A DNA stretch of 64,000 nt, taken from the NCBI GenBank assembly GCA_030424865.1, contig JAUHVR010000008.1, positions 62,001 to 126,000 of the forward strand, read 5' to 3'. This document shows, piece by piece, positions 52,208 through 60,048 of this stretch; within the stretch, counting starts at the first letter, position 1; each line of letters starts with the position of its first letter. The position numbers and the translations under genes were made by a program. The DNA comes from Alphaproteobacteria bacterium. GTDB lineage: Bacteria > Pseudomonadota > Alphaproteobacteria > Rhodobacterales > Rhodobacteraceae. The notes beneath the pieces are model-generated. The model ran no database searches. It saw only the letters and a program-made list of their open reading frames with translations, and was not told where the DNA came from.

Positions 52208-53779
52208 TTATCGCGCTTTCGTATAAAGCCCCACGATACCGACCTGGCACGACCGTGACTGCAATGCGACTTTCAACGTATCGTCCCGAGGGACGGTCTT
52301 GCCGTTGAACGAATGCATCGTCTTGCGCAAATCCAGCGGCGGGCGCTTGCAGAAAACGGCCACGATCTGATCTGCGCCGGTTGGCGCAACCACGTCAAAG
52401 CTGACACGAACACCGCGCATATCGACCGGGTCGTCCTTGCTGCCCGGAACCGGATGCAAATATTGCAGGGTTCCATCGCTGGCGATGTTGAAGAGCGTCA
52501 GAAAGCGGACGTCCTCTGCCGGAGGCTTGAAGACATAGCCGACCCGTTCGCCAATCGGCACCACCTTGTTTTCATGCAGCGCTTCGACCACGACCGGCGG
52601 AATGCCGGGCTTTTTGGCCTTGCGCACGTGGTCAAGCGCTTTCGCGCGCGAGATCAGGCGCTGCGCGCCCTTGTCGATCGTGGTGATCTGGTCGCCCGTA
52701 TGGTTGAACACATCCCACTTGCCGCCCTTGTTCTCAAAGACAAGCGAGGGGCTGGTGTTCACTTCTACATACGACCGATGATCCAGACCTGGTGGCTTTG
52801 CGCCTTTGAATTTGACCGCAACCGCCCCTTTCTTGGGTTTGGGTTTCGGCTGGGGCGCCGGAACCAGCGACAACAGCGCCTGGCTGTCGCCCCGCGGCAG
52901 AATGCGAGGCTGCTGGTTCTGGTTCATGTGGGTAAACACGCGGTCCTGCAGATACTCGGCAATCTCGGAACGGGACACCGATTTGTCGCCGTTCAGATCC
53001 GCGGCACCTGTCAGCGCCTCGGCAAAGTACCAGGACAGCGCACCATGCGCCTTGCCGTCAAACCGGGTCTCGGTCACCAGGCGATCCTCGGACGCCGTCG
53101 CGAGGATCTGCGTGACATGAGGCAAGTCATCCTTGCCTGTGTCACCCTCGCCCGCCTTGATCTCACCCTCGATGGGTTCGATCGGGATGTCCCAGATGCC
53201 CCCGTTTCGGGTCAGGCCCATGTTCTCGCGGTTCACTTGCCGCGTCAGGCCAGCCGAGTGGCAGCTGTCCATCACCCAGATGATCCGGAAGGCCGAGGCC
53301 TTGACCAGCATGTCACGCAACTGGTCGTCCGAAAGGCGACCGACCCGCGGGTTGCGCGGGTCGAATTCGTGGAACATGATCGTTTCGTCGAGCCCGTCTG
53401 TCGTTTCGTCAAAGGGTTCGTCGATCTCACGCTCTTGCGCCCCGTGGCCCGAAAAGCTGACAATGATGGTGTCGCTGGATTCCGCGTTGGCCAGCATCTC
53501 GTTCCAGCCCTTAAGGAAGTTTTCCAGCGTCGCACGGCCGTCCAGCAGGATGCGATGGTCAGGCAGGTCGATGCCCGTCTGGCGCATCGCGCCTGCAATC
53601 CGGCGGGCGTCGTTGACTGCGCCTTCCAGGTCAGACAGTTCACCGGGCGGAGCCGGGAACTTCTGGAAGTGCTTGTAGTCATCAACGCCAACCACCATGC
53701 CCCATTGCTTGGCCATCGCGGGCATCGCCGCGATGGCCAAGCATAAAGCAGCCGCAGCTGTTTTACTGATGAAGGACAA
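52208..53779 (-). CDS. Exported caspase-like peptidase with EF-hand loop and DUF4384-like domain (caspase A of the operon)
   Basis: This 523-residue caspase-fold protein has H112 (SFSGHGAQE) and C173 (MDSCHSAGL) as a clear dyad. I choose the TTG start at 53777-53779: GGAGG lies exactly 7 nt upstream, and the product gains a proper signal peptide (MSFISKTAAAALCLAIAAMPAMA). Its first 17 nt overlap the ompA 3' end. A calcium-loop-like DLNGDKSVSRSE lies at 261-272. Residues about 405-485 (VVVEALHENKVVPIGERVGYVF, FLTLFNIASDGTLQYLHP) resemble DUF4384, and a short cysteine-containing tail follows. It differs strongly from caspases B and C. Confidence 0.87.
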   Translation of the reverse strand: MSFISKTAAAALCLAIAAMPAMAKQWGMVVGVDDYKHFQKFPAPPGELSDLEGAVNDARRIAGAMRQTGIDLPDHRILLDGRATLENFLKGWNEMLANAESSDTIIVSFSGHGAQEREIDEPFDETTDGLDETIMFHEFDPRNPRVGRLSDDQLRDMLVKASAFRIIWVMDSCHSAGLTRQVNRENMGLTRNGGIWDIPIEPIEGEIKAGEGDTGKDDLPHVTQILATASEDRLVTETRFDGKAHGALSWYFAEALTGAADLNGDKSVSRSEIAEYLQDRVFTHMNQNQQPRILPRGDSQALLSLVPAPQPKPKPKKGAVAVKFKGAKPPGLDHRSYVEVNTSPSLVFENKGGKWDVFNHTGDQITTIDKGAQRLISRAKALDHVRKAKKPGIPPVVVEALHENKVVPIGERVGYVFKPPAEDVRFLTLFNIASDGTLQYLHPVPGSKDDPVDMRGVRVSFDVVAPTGADQIVAVFCKRPPLDLRKTMHSFNGKTVPRDDTLKVALQSRSCQVGIVGLYTKAR

Positions 53780-54986
53780 GTTCAACCCTCCGCGCAATGG
53801 CCCGACGTTCTTCGTCGGAATAGGCATTGATGTCGGTGTATTTCGGCGGATGCCGTTCCCCGACGCCTTCGACGTAGATCTGCGCATAGACACCCTTGGC
53901 CTGCAGATGCCTGCGCACCGAGGCGGCCCGCTTGACCGACAGGGTCAGGTTATAGGCGTCCGAGCCCTTTTCATCGGTATGGCCGACAAGGGTCAGCGAC
54001 TTGATCCCGGACTTGATCAGGAAGTCCGCAACCGTGTCAGCGGCCTTGACGCCCGAAGGATCAAGCTCGAAGCTGTCAAACCCGAACTGGATCGGAAGAT
54101 AGACAATCTTGGCCGCTTCGGCGGCCTTGTCCGCAACAATGTAATCTTCCTTGGGCTTGTTTTCTGCGTAGACTTCGACCTTCACCTCGGTTTTCACCTC
54201 GGCCTTCACATAGTAGTCGGGCTCTGGTTCGACCGGCTGGACATAGGCGATGTCGTTGTCCTTTTCGCTGTCTTCATAGACAGGCTCGGGCTCGACATAG
54301 ACGATATCGGCATAGCCATCGTCATCGACGTATACGTCGTCGTTCTTTTCCTCGACGTAGTCGTCGTCTTTCTTGACGTCCTCGACATAGTCATCTTCGA
54401 CCGGTGGCTTGGTGCCATAAGCCTCGATGGCGATGCCGCGCATTGCCGACTTCAGAACACCCGAAGCCCCGCCGCTGCGCGTCACGATCGGTTCGAGCGA
54501 GCCGGCAAGCATCAGGTTTTCCTGACCCAGACGCGTGATGCGATCGGCAATCGGCACCAGCGCAGGGTTGGGCTTGGTGATCGCAGGATCGGTGATCGTG
54601 TCGAGCGCCGCGTTGTAAAGCTTGGCAGCCGCCAGGCGGTCACCACGTTTCACGGCAATCTCGGCACGGGTCACCTGCACCGCCCAATGCAGACCGGGTG
54701 CGCCTTTCAGCATCTCTTCGGCACCGTCGATGTCCCCGGCGGCAAAGAGCTGCTGTGCCATCCGCGCCAGGATGCCAGAGGCATCCGACATGGCCCGCAC
54801 AACGGTTGGCTCGGAACACGACGATGTGGTCCGGAAGGTCTCGGCGGCTTGCAGGATCGCGTCTTTCGATCCTGAATCGTACGAGGCCTTCAGCGCGCCC
54901 AAATCCGATGCACAATCAGCCAGAGCGGTGGTGGGGAGGGCCAGAACGGCCCCCGCCATGAGTGTAGAGAGTAGAGTGCGTTTCAT
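53763..54986 (-). CDS. OmpA-family outer-membrane/peptidoglycan-anchored protein
   Basis: This 407-residue protein has a signal peptide (MKRTLLSTLMAGAVLALPTTALA), a helical N-terminal domain (about 25-200), a striking acidic tyrosine-rich low-complexity spacer (about 205-275, DDYVEDVKKDDDYVEEKNDD and PEPVYEDSEKDNDIAYVQ) and a C-terminal OmpA peptidoglycan-binding domain. The OmpA domain shows FGFDSFELDPSGVKAADTVAD, LTLVGHTDEKGSDAYNLTLS and VKRAASVRRHLQAKGV. It lies 23 nt after the cytochrome gene and its end overlaps caspase A. Anchoring of an envelope complex to the wall is inference. Confidence 0.9.
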   Translation of the reverse strand: MKRTLLSTLMAGAVLALPTTALADCASDLGALKASYDSGSKDAILQAAETFRTTSSCSEPTVVRAMSDASGILARMAQQLFAAGDIDGAEEMLKGAPGLHWAVQVTRAEIAVKRGDRLAAAKLYNAALDTITDPAITKPNPALVPIADRITRLGQENLMLAGSLEPIVTRSGGASGVLKSAMRGIAIEAYGTKPPVEDDYVEDVKKDDDYVEEKNDDVYVDDDGYADIVYVEPEPVYEDSEKDNDIAYVQPVEPEPDYYVKAEVKTEVKVEVYAENKPKEDYIVADKAAEAAKIVYLPIQFGFDSFELDPSGVKAADTVADFLIKSGIKSLTLVGHTDEKGSDAYNLTLSVKRAASVRRHLQAKGVYAQIYVEGVGERHPPKYTDINAYSDEERRAIARRVELVLHQ

Positions 54987-55009
54987 TGTTTCATCCTCCT
55001 CTCAATCGA

Positions 55010-58000
55010 TCACTTGAAGACCGTGAAGGTGACCGAGTTGGTTGCCGATTGACCTTCGTCAACCTGAACCTTCTTGGCCGCTTCGATGGTGATGCCACGG
55101 GTCAGCGGCTGACCGCGGGACTTGGCGTAGTCCAGCACGTCGTTCGCCTTCATGCCCTTGTCGGCCAGGCCACCTTCGCGGCAGAAGGCCAACATGGTTT
55201 CACCTTCGCCCGGTTCGTCAAATCGGATCTGCAGACCCGATCCCGCGTAGGGAATGCGGCGGGTTTCGCCAGCTTCCAGGAACCGCGGCCCCAGGATCTC
55301 TTGCGGCATCTCGACGATCTCTTTGCTTTCCTCGACGTAGAACACCTGCAGTTCGCACCGCTTGTTGGCGTGGACGTCGAATTCCAGCAGATCGTTCACG
55401 TAGACCTCGGTGTAAGGCACGCTGAGCGACAGCTTCAGACGATCGACCGGCGGTTTGTAAGCAGGATCCTTCTCGATGTGCTTGACGGTAGCCGGCTTGT
55501 AGGGTTCTTCCTGCTTCTTGACGCTTGCCTTGATCGCAACTTCGACCTTGGCCTCATAGTCGTTGAAGGCCACGCCACGCTGCACTTTGTAGGTGCTTTG
55601 TGCCGGGATGTAGGGCTCCAGATCAGTCAGCCGCGGCAGCAGTGCGGCATAATAGGTTTCCACCTCCGAACGGTGGATCTTGCCACCTGCATCCAGACGC
55701 GACAGCCAATCCAGGACCACCACCGTCAGGACCGGGTCGCCCATGCGGCGGGCCCGCGACCGGAAGGTGTCTTCGTCGAGGTAGAACTCGCGCGCCAGCT
55801 CTTCGACATCCAGGCTTTCAAAGTGCTTGTCGGCCAGGTAGGTCACGATCTCGCCGCCGCCAACGCTTTCCGGGGCCCGGAGGCTGGTCAGCTTGCCGTT
55901 CACGCCCGGTTCGGTCGCGTTTAGCATCTGCAGACGGCTGAGGAAGAAGGAACTGTCCTTTTCGTAGTAGTCAAACAACGTGTCGTTGTCGACATACATG
56001 GTCAGCAGCACTTCCAGCTCATCCCGCGAGAACAGCGAGGACGACAGAAGCGTGTCACGCAGTTGGTCCTTCTTGCGGATCATGCCGTCGTGGTGGCAGT
56101 CAAAGCAGGACCGGGCGTTCACAACTTCCACACCCTTGCCGATCGGCTTGGTGCGGAACGACACGATCGAGGCCGGACCCACCAGCAGGCGTTCGCCCAG
56201 GTTGGTGGACAGGTAGTACCCCTGCAGACCGTTGGGAAGCGAGAAGATCATCTCACCACCGTCATGTTCGAACGGTGCGGTGCCAGAGGCGGTGCGACCG
56301 ATCTCACGCGGGCCATCGGGGTGCAGCGTCAGCGATTGCTCGCCGCTGTCACCGGCAAAGTCATAGGACTTCCAGTAGTAACCACCAAACGGCAGGTCAA
56401 AGCGTTCCAGCATCCGGTTGTGATCCGACACACCCGAGTTGCCCGGCAGCATGGCTGCACGCACGGCACGGCGTGACAGGATCTCGCGGTCGACGTCGAT
56501 GCCCATACGGTATTCCAGGTCACGGATGTCATCCGTCAGACCAAGGAACATGTCGTAGTAGGGCGATTCCGACGCAAACCGGACAAACCAGTCTGCCCGC
56601 ATCATGGGCACCACGGCGCCGGTCGCCTGGGCGACAACGGCCAGCAGCGGATCGCTGGTCGGGTCGACGGCATAGGGGTAGACCTCTGCCAGCTCTTCCC
56701 AGGCTTCACGGCTGAAGCTCGCATCCGCGGACCCCTGGGTGAAGATACCGGTCGAGATCGAGTCCCAATCGTCTTCGGTCCAGTTGTAGTCACGGATGTC
56801 GATCCGCACCAGCGCACCTTCGGTGGCCGGGATCGGCGTCACGGGCACAACACGCGGACCATTCGAGATCGAGTTGATGAACTTGTTCAACGCCGAGTGC
56901 AGATAGTGCGTCGGGTTGCGCAGGGCACCGTCCTCGTTGCAGTCGATCTTGGCCAGGGTCGTGCGACCAAAGCTCAGGTAACGCATGTACGAGCGATCGA
57001 ATTCGTCGACCCTGTTGATGTCCGACACCATCGCCAGAACAATCGCTTCACGCGATCCTCCGGCAAAGCGCGGCAGCGGCACGTCGATGGCCGGCTTTTG
57101 CGGAATACCGGTCTGCTGAACAACAGCAGGCTGAACCGCGGCAGCTGCGGGCTGCTTGCGGGCCTCGCCTTCGGCAACGATCCAACGGCGCAGAACGTCC
57201 AGTTCCTCGGCGCTGGGTTTCTTGCCGGTGGGCATGCGGTTGTTGAGGATCGATTCATAAAGCGGCGAGCCATCCGGATCACCGGGCTTCATGATGTTCT
57301 TGTCAAACGGCATGTCATCGATCGACCCGGTGTTGAACACACCCGAGTAGGTCTTGCCCGGACCGTGGCAGGCACGGCAGTAGGTTTCGATGAACTGATC
57401 GGCCTCTTTCTTCAAGGCCGGATCGACGGGCTTGGGACCCGAGGCCGCAGCATTCTGAACAACCGCCGGGGCCACTTCGACCTGCAGCGGGGCGTTCTTG
57501 GCCTCGCAGTGCGCGTCGACCTTTGACATCAGCGCGGGTGCGCCGGTCAGGTCGTCAATCGCCGATGCCACGGCAATCGCCGTTTCGCCGGGGTTCTGTT
57601 CACCCGGCTGGACATCGCGACGGCCGACAATCTGTTCGACCTGCTTGTCCTGGGTCTTGGCGGCGACAACGTCGCGGAACGGCGTGGGATCGACGTTCTT
57701 GCCGGTCAGGTAAGCATACATCGCGGCGCGATCGTCCACCGACAAGGCAGAGGTCGAGCGTGCAATACGGCGCATCGAGGCGCTGACCATCGGGTTGCCG
57801 TTCAGCTTCTTCGATTCGGCCATCGCCCCGATGATGAAGGCCTCGGCCCCGAACTGTTCCAGGCGGTTGCCGGCAATCGAAGGCGCATAATCGCCCAGCA
57901 GGCCGGTCTCGCCCTGGAAGGCACGCTCGTTGTCCAGCTTGTAGGTGAACCCAAAGCCGGTATCGCGCGGCGTGTGGCACTCGGCGCAGTGGCCTACGGC

Positions 58001-58558
58001 CTCGACCAGGTACTGACCACGCTGCAGCTGCTCGTCGTTCTTGGCAGGCAGCGGCTCGCGACCCGTGGACCACAGGTCGAGGATCGTCTGGCTGAGATAG
58101 CTGATGTTGTGCTCTTTCGAGGGCGCATCGCTTTGCGGCAACGTGGCAATGTAGCCGCGCAGATCAAGCACGTCTTCGGGCTTCATCCGGGCATAGGACG
58201 GATAGGGGAACACCGCACCGAAATAGGTGCGCCCATCCGGCGACTTGCCCCGCAGCACGGCGTTCAGGAAATCCGCGTTTGACCAGTTGCCCAGACCTTC
58301 GCCGGGATGAGCCGTGATGTTCGGTGCATAAAGCTCGCCGAACTTGGTGCGAATTTCGCGCCCGCCCGCCAGGATGTCATCAGCCCCGTCAACAGCGTGA
58401 CAGGTGCCGCACCCGGCGGCAGAAAAGATCACCTTCCCGTTTTCAATGTTGGGTTGGTAGTCGTTGTAGACCCCTTGCGCAAATAAATCCTGCGCTGCCA
58501 CCGGAGCGGCAAGGCACAAGGCCAGGGCCGTGGTTCCAAATCGATAACTGAGTTTCAT
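55010..58558 (-). CDS. Large exported tetrahaem c-type cytochrome with a C-terminal DUF4384-like domain
   Basis: This is an 1182-residue periplasmic protein (start ATG 58556-58558, AAAGGA about 9 nt upstream, signal peptide TTALALCLAAPVAA). Four CxxCH haem motifs are visible: CGTCH 50-54, CAECH 191-195, CRACH 394-398 and CFDCH 818-822. The first three lie in cytochrome-c-like domains. The fourth sits in a long module resembling a planctomycete/myxobacterial multi-domain cytochrome family (FSLPNGLQGYYLSTN, VVNARSCFDCHHDGMI). Residues about 1040-1130 resemble DUF4384 (LSLSVPYTEVYVNDLLEFDV, LQVFYV). It is coupled to the NOX-like gene upstream and 23 nt from ompA. Its electron donor and acceptor are unknown. 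Confidence 0.87.
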   Translation of the reverse strand: MKLSYRFGTTALALCLAAPVAAQDLFAQGVYNDYQPNIENGKVIFSAAGCGTCHAVDGADDILAGGREIRTKFGELYAPNITAHPGEGLGNWSNADFLNAVLRGKSPDGRTYFGAVFPYPSYARMKPEDVLDLRGYIATLPQSDAPSKEHNISYLSQTILDLWSTGREPLPAKNDEQLQRGQYLVEAVGHCAECHTPRDTGFGFTYKLDNERAFQGETGLLGDYAPSIAGNRLEQFGAEAFIIGAMAESKKLNGNPMVSASMRRIARSTSALSVDDRAAMYAYLTGKNVDPTPFRDVVAAKTQDKQVEQIVGRRDVQPGEQNPGETAIAVASAIDDLTGAPALMSKVDAHCEAKNAPLQVEVAPAVVQNAAASGPKPVDPALKKEADQFIETYCRACHGPGKTYSGVFNTGSIDDMPFDKNIMKPGDPDGSPLYESILNNRMPTGKKPSAEELDVLRRWIVAEGEARKQPAAAAVQPAVVQQTGIPQKPAIDVPLPRFAGGSREAIVLAMVSDINRVDEFDRSYMRYLSFGRTTLAKIDCNEDGALRNPTHYLHSALNKFINSISNGPRVVPVTPIPATEGALVRIDIRDYNWTEDDWDSISTGIFTQGSADASFSREAWEELAEVYPYAVDPTSDPLLAVVAQATGAVVPMMRADWFVRFASESPYYDMFLGLTDDIRDLEYRMGIDVDREILSRRAVRAAMLPGNSGVSDHNRMLERFDLPFGGYYWKSYDFAGDSGEQSLTLHPDGPREIGRTASGTAPFEHDGGEMIFSLPNGLQGYYLSTNLGERLLVGPASIVSFRTKPIGKGVEVVNARSCFDCHHDGMIRKKDQLRDTLLSSSLFSRDELEVLLTMYVDNDTLFDYYEKDSSFFLSRLQMLNATEPGVNGKLTSLRAPESVGGGEIVTYLADKHFESLDVEELAREFYLDEDTFRSRARRMGDPVLTVVVLDWLSRLDAGGKIHRSEVETYYAALLPRLTDLEPYIPAQSTYKVQRGVAFNDYEAKVEVAIKASVKKQEEPYKPATVKHIEKDPAYKPPVDRLKLSLSVPYTEVYVNDLLEFDVHANKRCELQVFYVEESKEIVEMPQEILGPRFLEAGETRRIPYAGSGLQIRFDEPGEGETMLAFCREGGLADKGMKANDVLDYAKSRGQPLTRGITIEAAKKVQVDEGQSATNSVTFTVFK

Positions 58559-58572
58559 TTTTTCAAATCCTT

Positions 58573-59865
58573 TCATCTGAATTCGAACTCCTCAAAGTGG
58601 ACGCTTTTCGGATTGTTCCCCGAGGACTTGAGATCCTTCAGGATCGCCTCGCGCATCGGTGCCGGTCCGCAGAACCAGAACCCTGCATTCTTCATGTCGA
58701 ATGGAACAAGCTCAGTGAGCTTTTCTGCCGAAAAACGACCCTCCTCCTTGCTGACGTAGAGCCGGAACTTGAAGCCCGGACAACGCTCTTCCGCTGCGCG
58801 GAACCGGTCGAGGCCGACGGCCTCTTCGGGTTTGTTCACGCAGTATACCATCTGGAACCGCCTTGTGTCATCGGCGGTCAGACTGTCGGCAAAGGTCAGG
58901 AACGGGGTGACCCCGATCCCACCTGCCAGCCAGACCTGACGATCCGGACCCCGGCGGTAGTCAAAGGCACCATAGCCGCCTTCTACCGTCATCTTGTCGC
59001 CGACCTCGACCAGGTCGCGCAGTCGACGCGTGTAATCGCCCAGCCCGCGGATCGAAAACTGGATGGACCCGTCTTCGCCAAAGCGCGACACGGTAAAGGG
59101 GTGCGGCTCTCGCAGGCCACGGCGCGCAATCGAGATCACGGCGAAGCGGCCCGGCCTGATGCGCTTGAAGCCCCGAACCGGCTCGGCATCGATGATCGTT
59201 GCCGCCGGGTGCTTTTCCACCTTTGAAATGATGTATGCCCGCGGCCGCATCGGCGCGAGGAACTGTGTGTAGATGAAGCTGATCACGCCGACGATCGCCC
59301 AGAAATTCAGGTACTGCGAGGCCAGCGCGTTCATGTTGAACGGGACCTTGACGAACAGCTGGTGGAACACGATCGCCAGAAAGACCACGCCCAGTGCGCG
59401 GTGCGACCAGCGCCACCAGTGATAGGGGATCAGGTCCCGGCGGATGTTCTTGAGACCCGGGATCTTTGACTGGAAGGGGAACTTCTTGAGCCAGCTGATC
59501 AGCAGCAGAACGACCAGGGGCCAGAACACAAGCTCGGCTACTTCCACCGAGGTGCGCGCCAAACCCGTTGCCGCGATCTGGCCATCGATGTCCAGCATGC
59601 CGACATTCTTGTGAAACAGGATCAGCGGCAGAACCAGGATTCCGATCCACTTGTGGCTGACATAAAGCCTGTCCAGACCGCCAAACCAACGCTCGACGTA
59701 CTTGGGACGTGTGGCCAGAAACAGGTTGAACCCCATCAGGGTAAACGCCGAAGCGCCCGCGGACAGGGCCACGAGACTTTGCAGACTGGTGTTGCCGCCG
59801 CTCAGGAAAATAAGAGCGGTCGGAATGATGACGCCAAGCAAAAGTGGGACTGGCAGACCAAGCAT
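58573..59865 (-). CDS. Ferric-reductase-like/NADPH-oxidase-like membrane flavocytochrome
   Basis: This 430-residue protein (ATG 59863-59865) has about six hydrophobic helices with four histidines spaced for two b-haems: H71 and H85 (SHKWIGILV...LFHKN), H155 and H168 (WRWSHRALG...VFHQLF). The C-terminal half is a ferredoxin-reductase domain: HPFTVS at 255-260 for FAD, GGIGVTPFL at 315-323 for NAD(P)H and a CGPAPMREAIL ending. So it likely takes electrons from cytosolic NAD(P)H to the periplasm. A longer frame from a TTG at 59944-59946 is open; the shorter start is a guess. It leads the six-gene operon, ending 14 nt before the cytochrome start. Confidence 0.87.
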   Translation of the reverse strand: MLGLPVPLLLGVIIPTALIFLSGGNTSLQSLVALSAGASAFTLMGFNLFLATRPKYVERWFGGLDRLYVSHKWIGILVLPLILFHKNVGMLDIDGQIAATGLARTSVEVAELVFWPLVVLLLISWLKKFPFQSKIPGLKNIRRDLIPYHWWRWSHRALGVVFLAIVFHQLFVKVPFNMNALASQYLNFWAIVGVISFIYTQFLAPMRPRAYIISKVEKHPAATIIDAEPVRGFKRIRPGRFAVISIARRGLREPHPFTVSRFGEDGSIQFSIRGLGDYTRRLRDLVEVGDKMTVEGGYGAFDYRRGPDRQVWLAGGIGVTPFLTFADSLTADDTRRFQMVYCVNKPEEAVGLDRFRAAEERCPGFKFRLYVSKEEGRFSAEKLTELVPFDMKNAGFWFCGPAPMREAILKDLKSSGNNPKSVHFEEFEFR

Positions 59866-59951
59866 GAGCGTTTCGATACCCCAAAAAAATTTAAATGTTT
59901 CAGTGACTCCCTGAAAGCAGCCTACCCAAACACGCAATAAAAACAAGGCTG

Positions 59952-59979
59952 GACACGCAAAGACACGCGCCAGACACAG
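59952..59979 (-). promoter_or_regulatory. Phased triple GTGTC repeat upstream of the NOX-cytochrome-caspase operon
   Basis: The plus strand shows GACACGC at 59952-59958, GACACGC at 59962-59968 and GACACAG at 59973-59979, spaced 10 and 11 bp start to start. On the transcribed minus strand this reads as three GTGTC elements on one helical face, about 87-113 nt upstream of the ATG at 59865. This looks like a multi-subunit regulator site. Which protein binds is unknown. Confidence 0.5.
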
Positions 59980-60022
59980 CTTTAGAATGCCCTTAAGGAA
60001 AGCGCGGCGCCAGTCAGGTATA

Positions 60023-60046
60023 CCCGCCTTCGCCGCGAACGGCGGG
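60023..60046 (-). terminator. Hairpin after glpD
   Basis: CCCGCC at 60023-60028 pairs with GGCGGG at 60041-60046 around a 12-nt loop just beyond the glpD stop (60049-60051). It has no clear U-run, so it is a weak terminator between glpD and the downstream operon. A gap of 183 nt separates glpD from the next start on the same strand. Confidence 0.4.
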
Positions 60047-60048
60047 AA

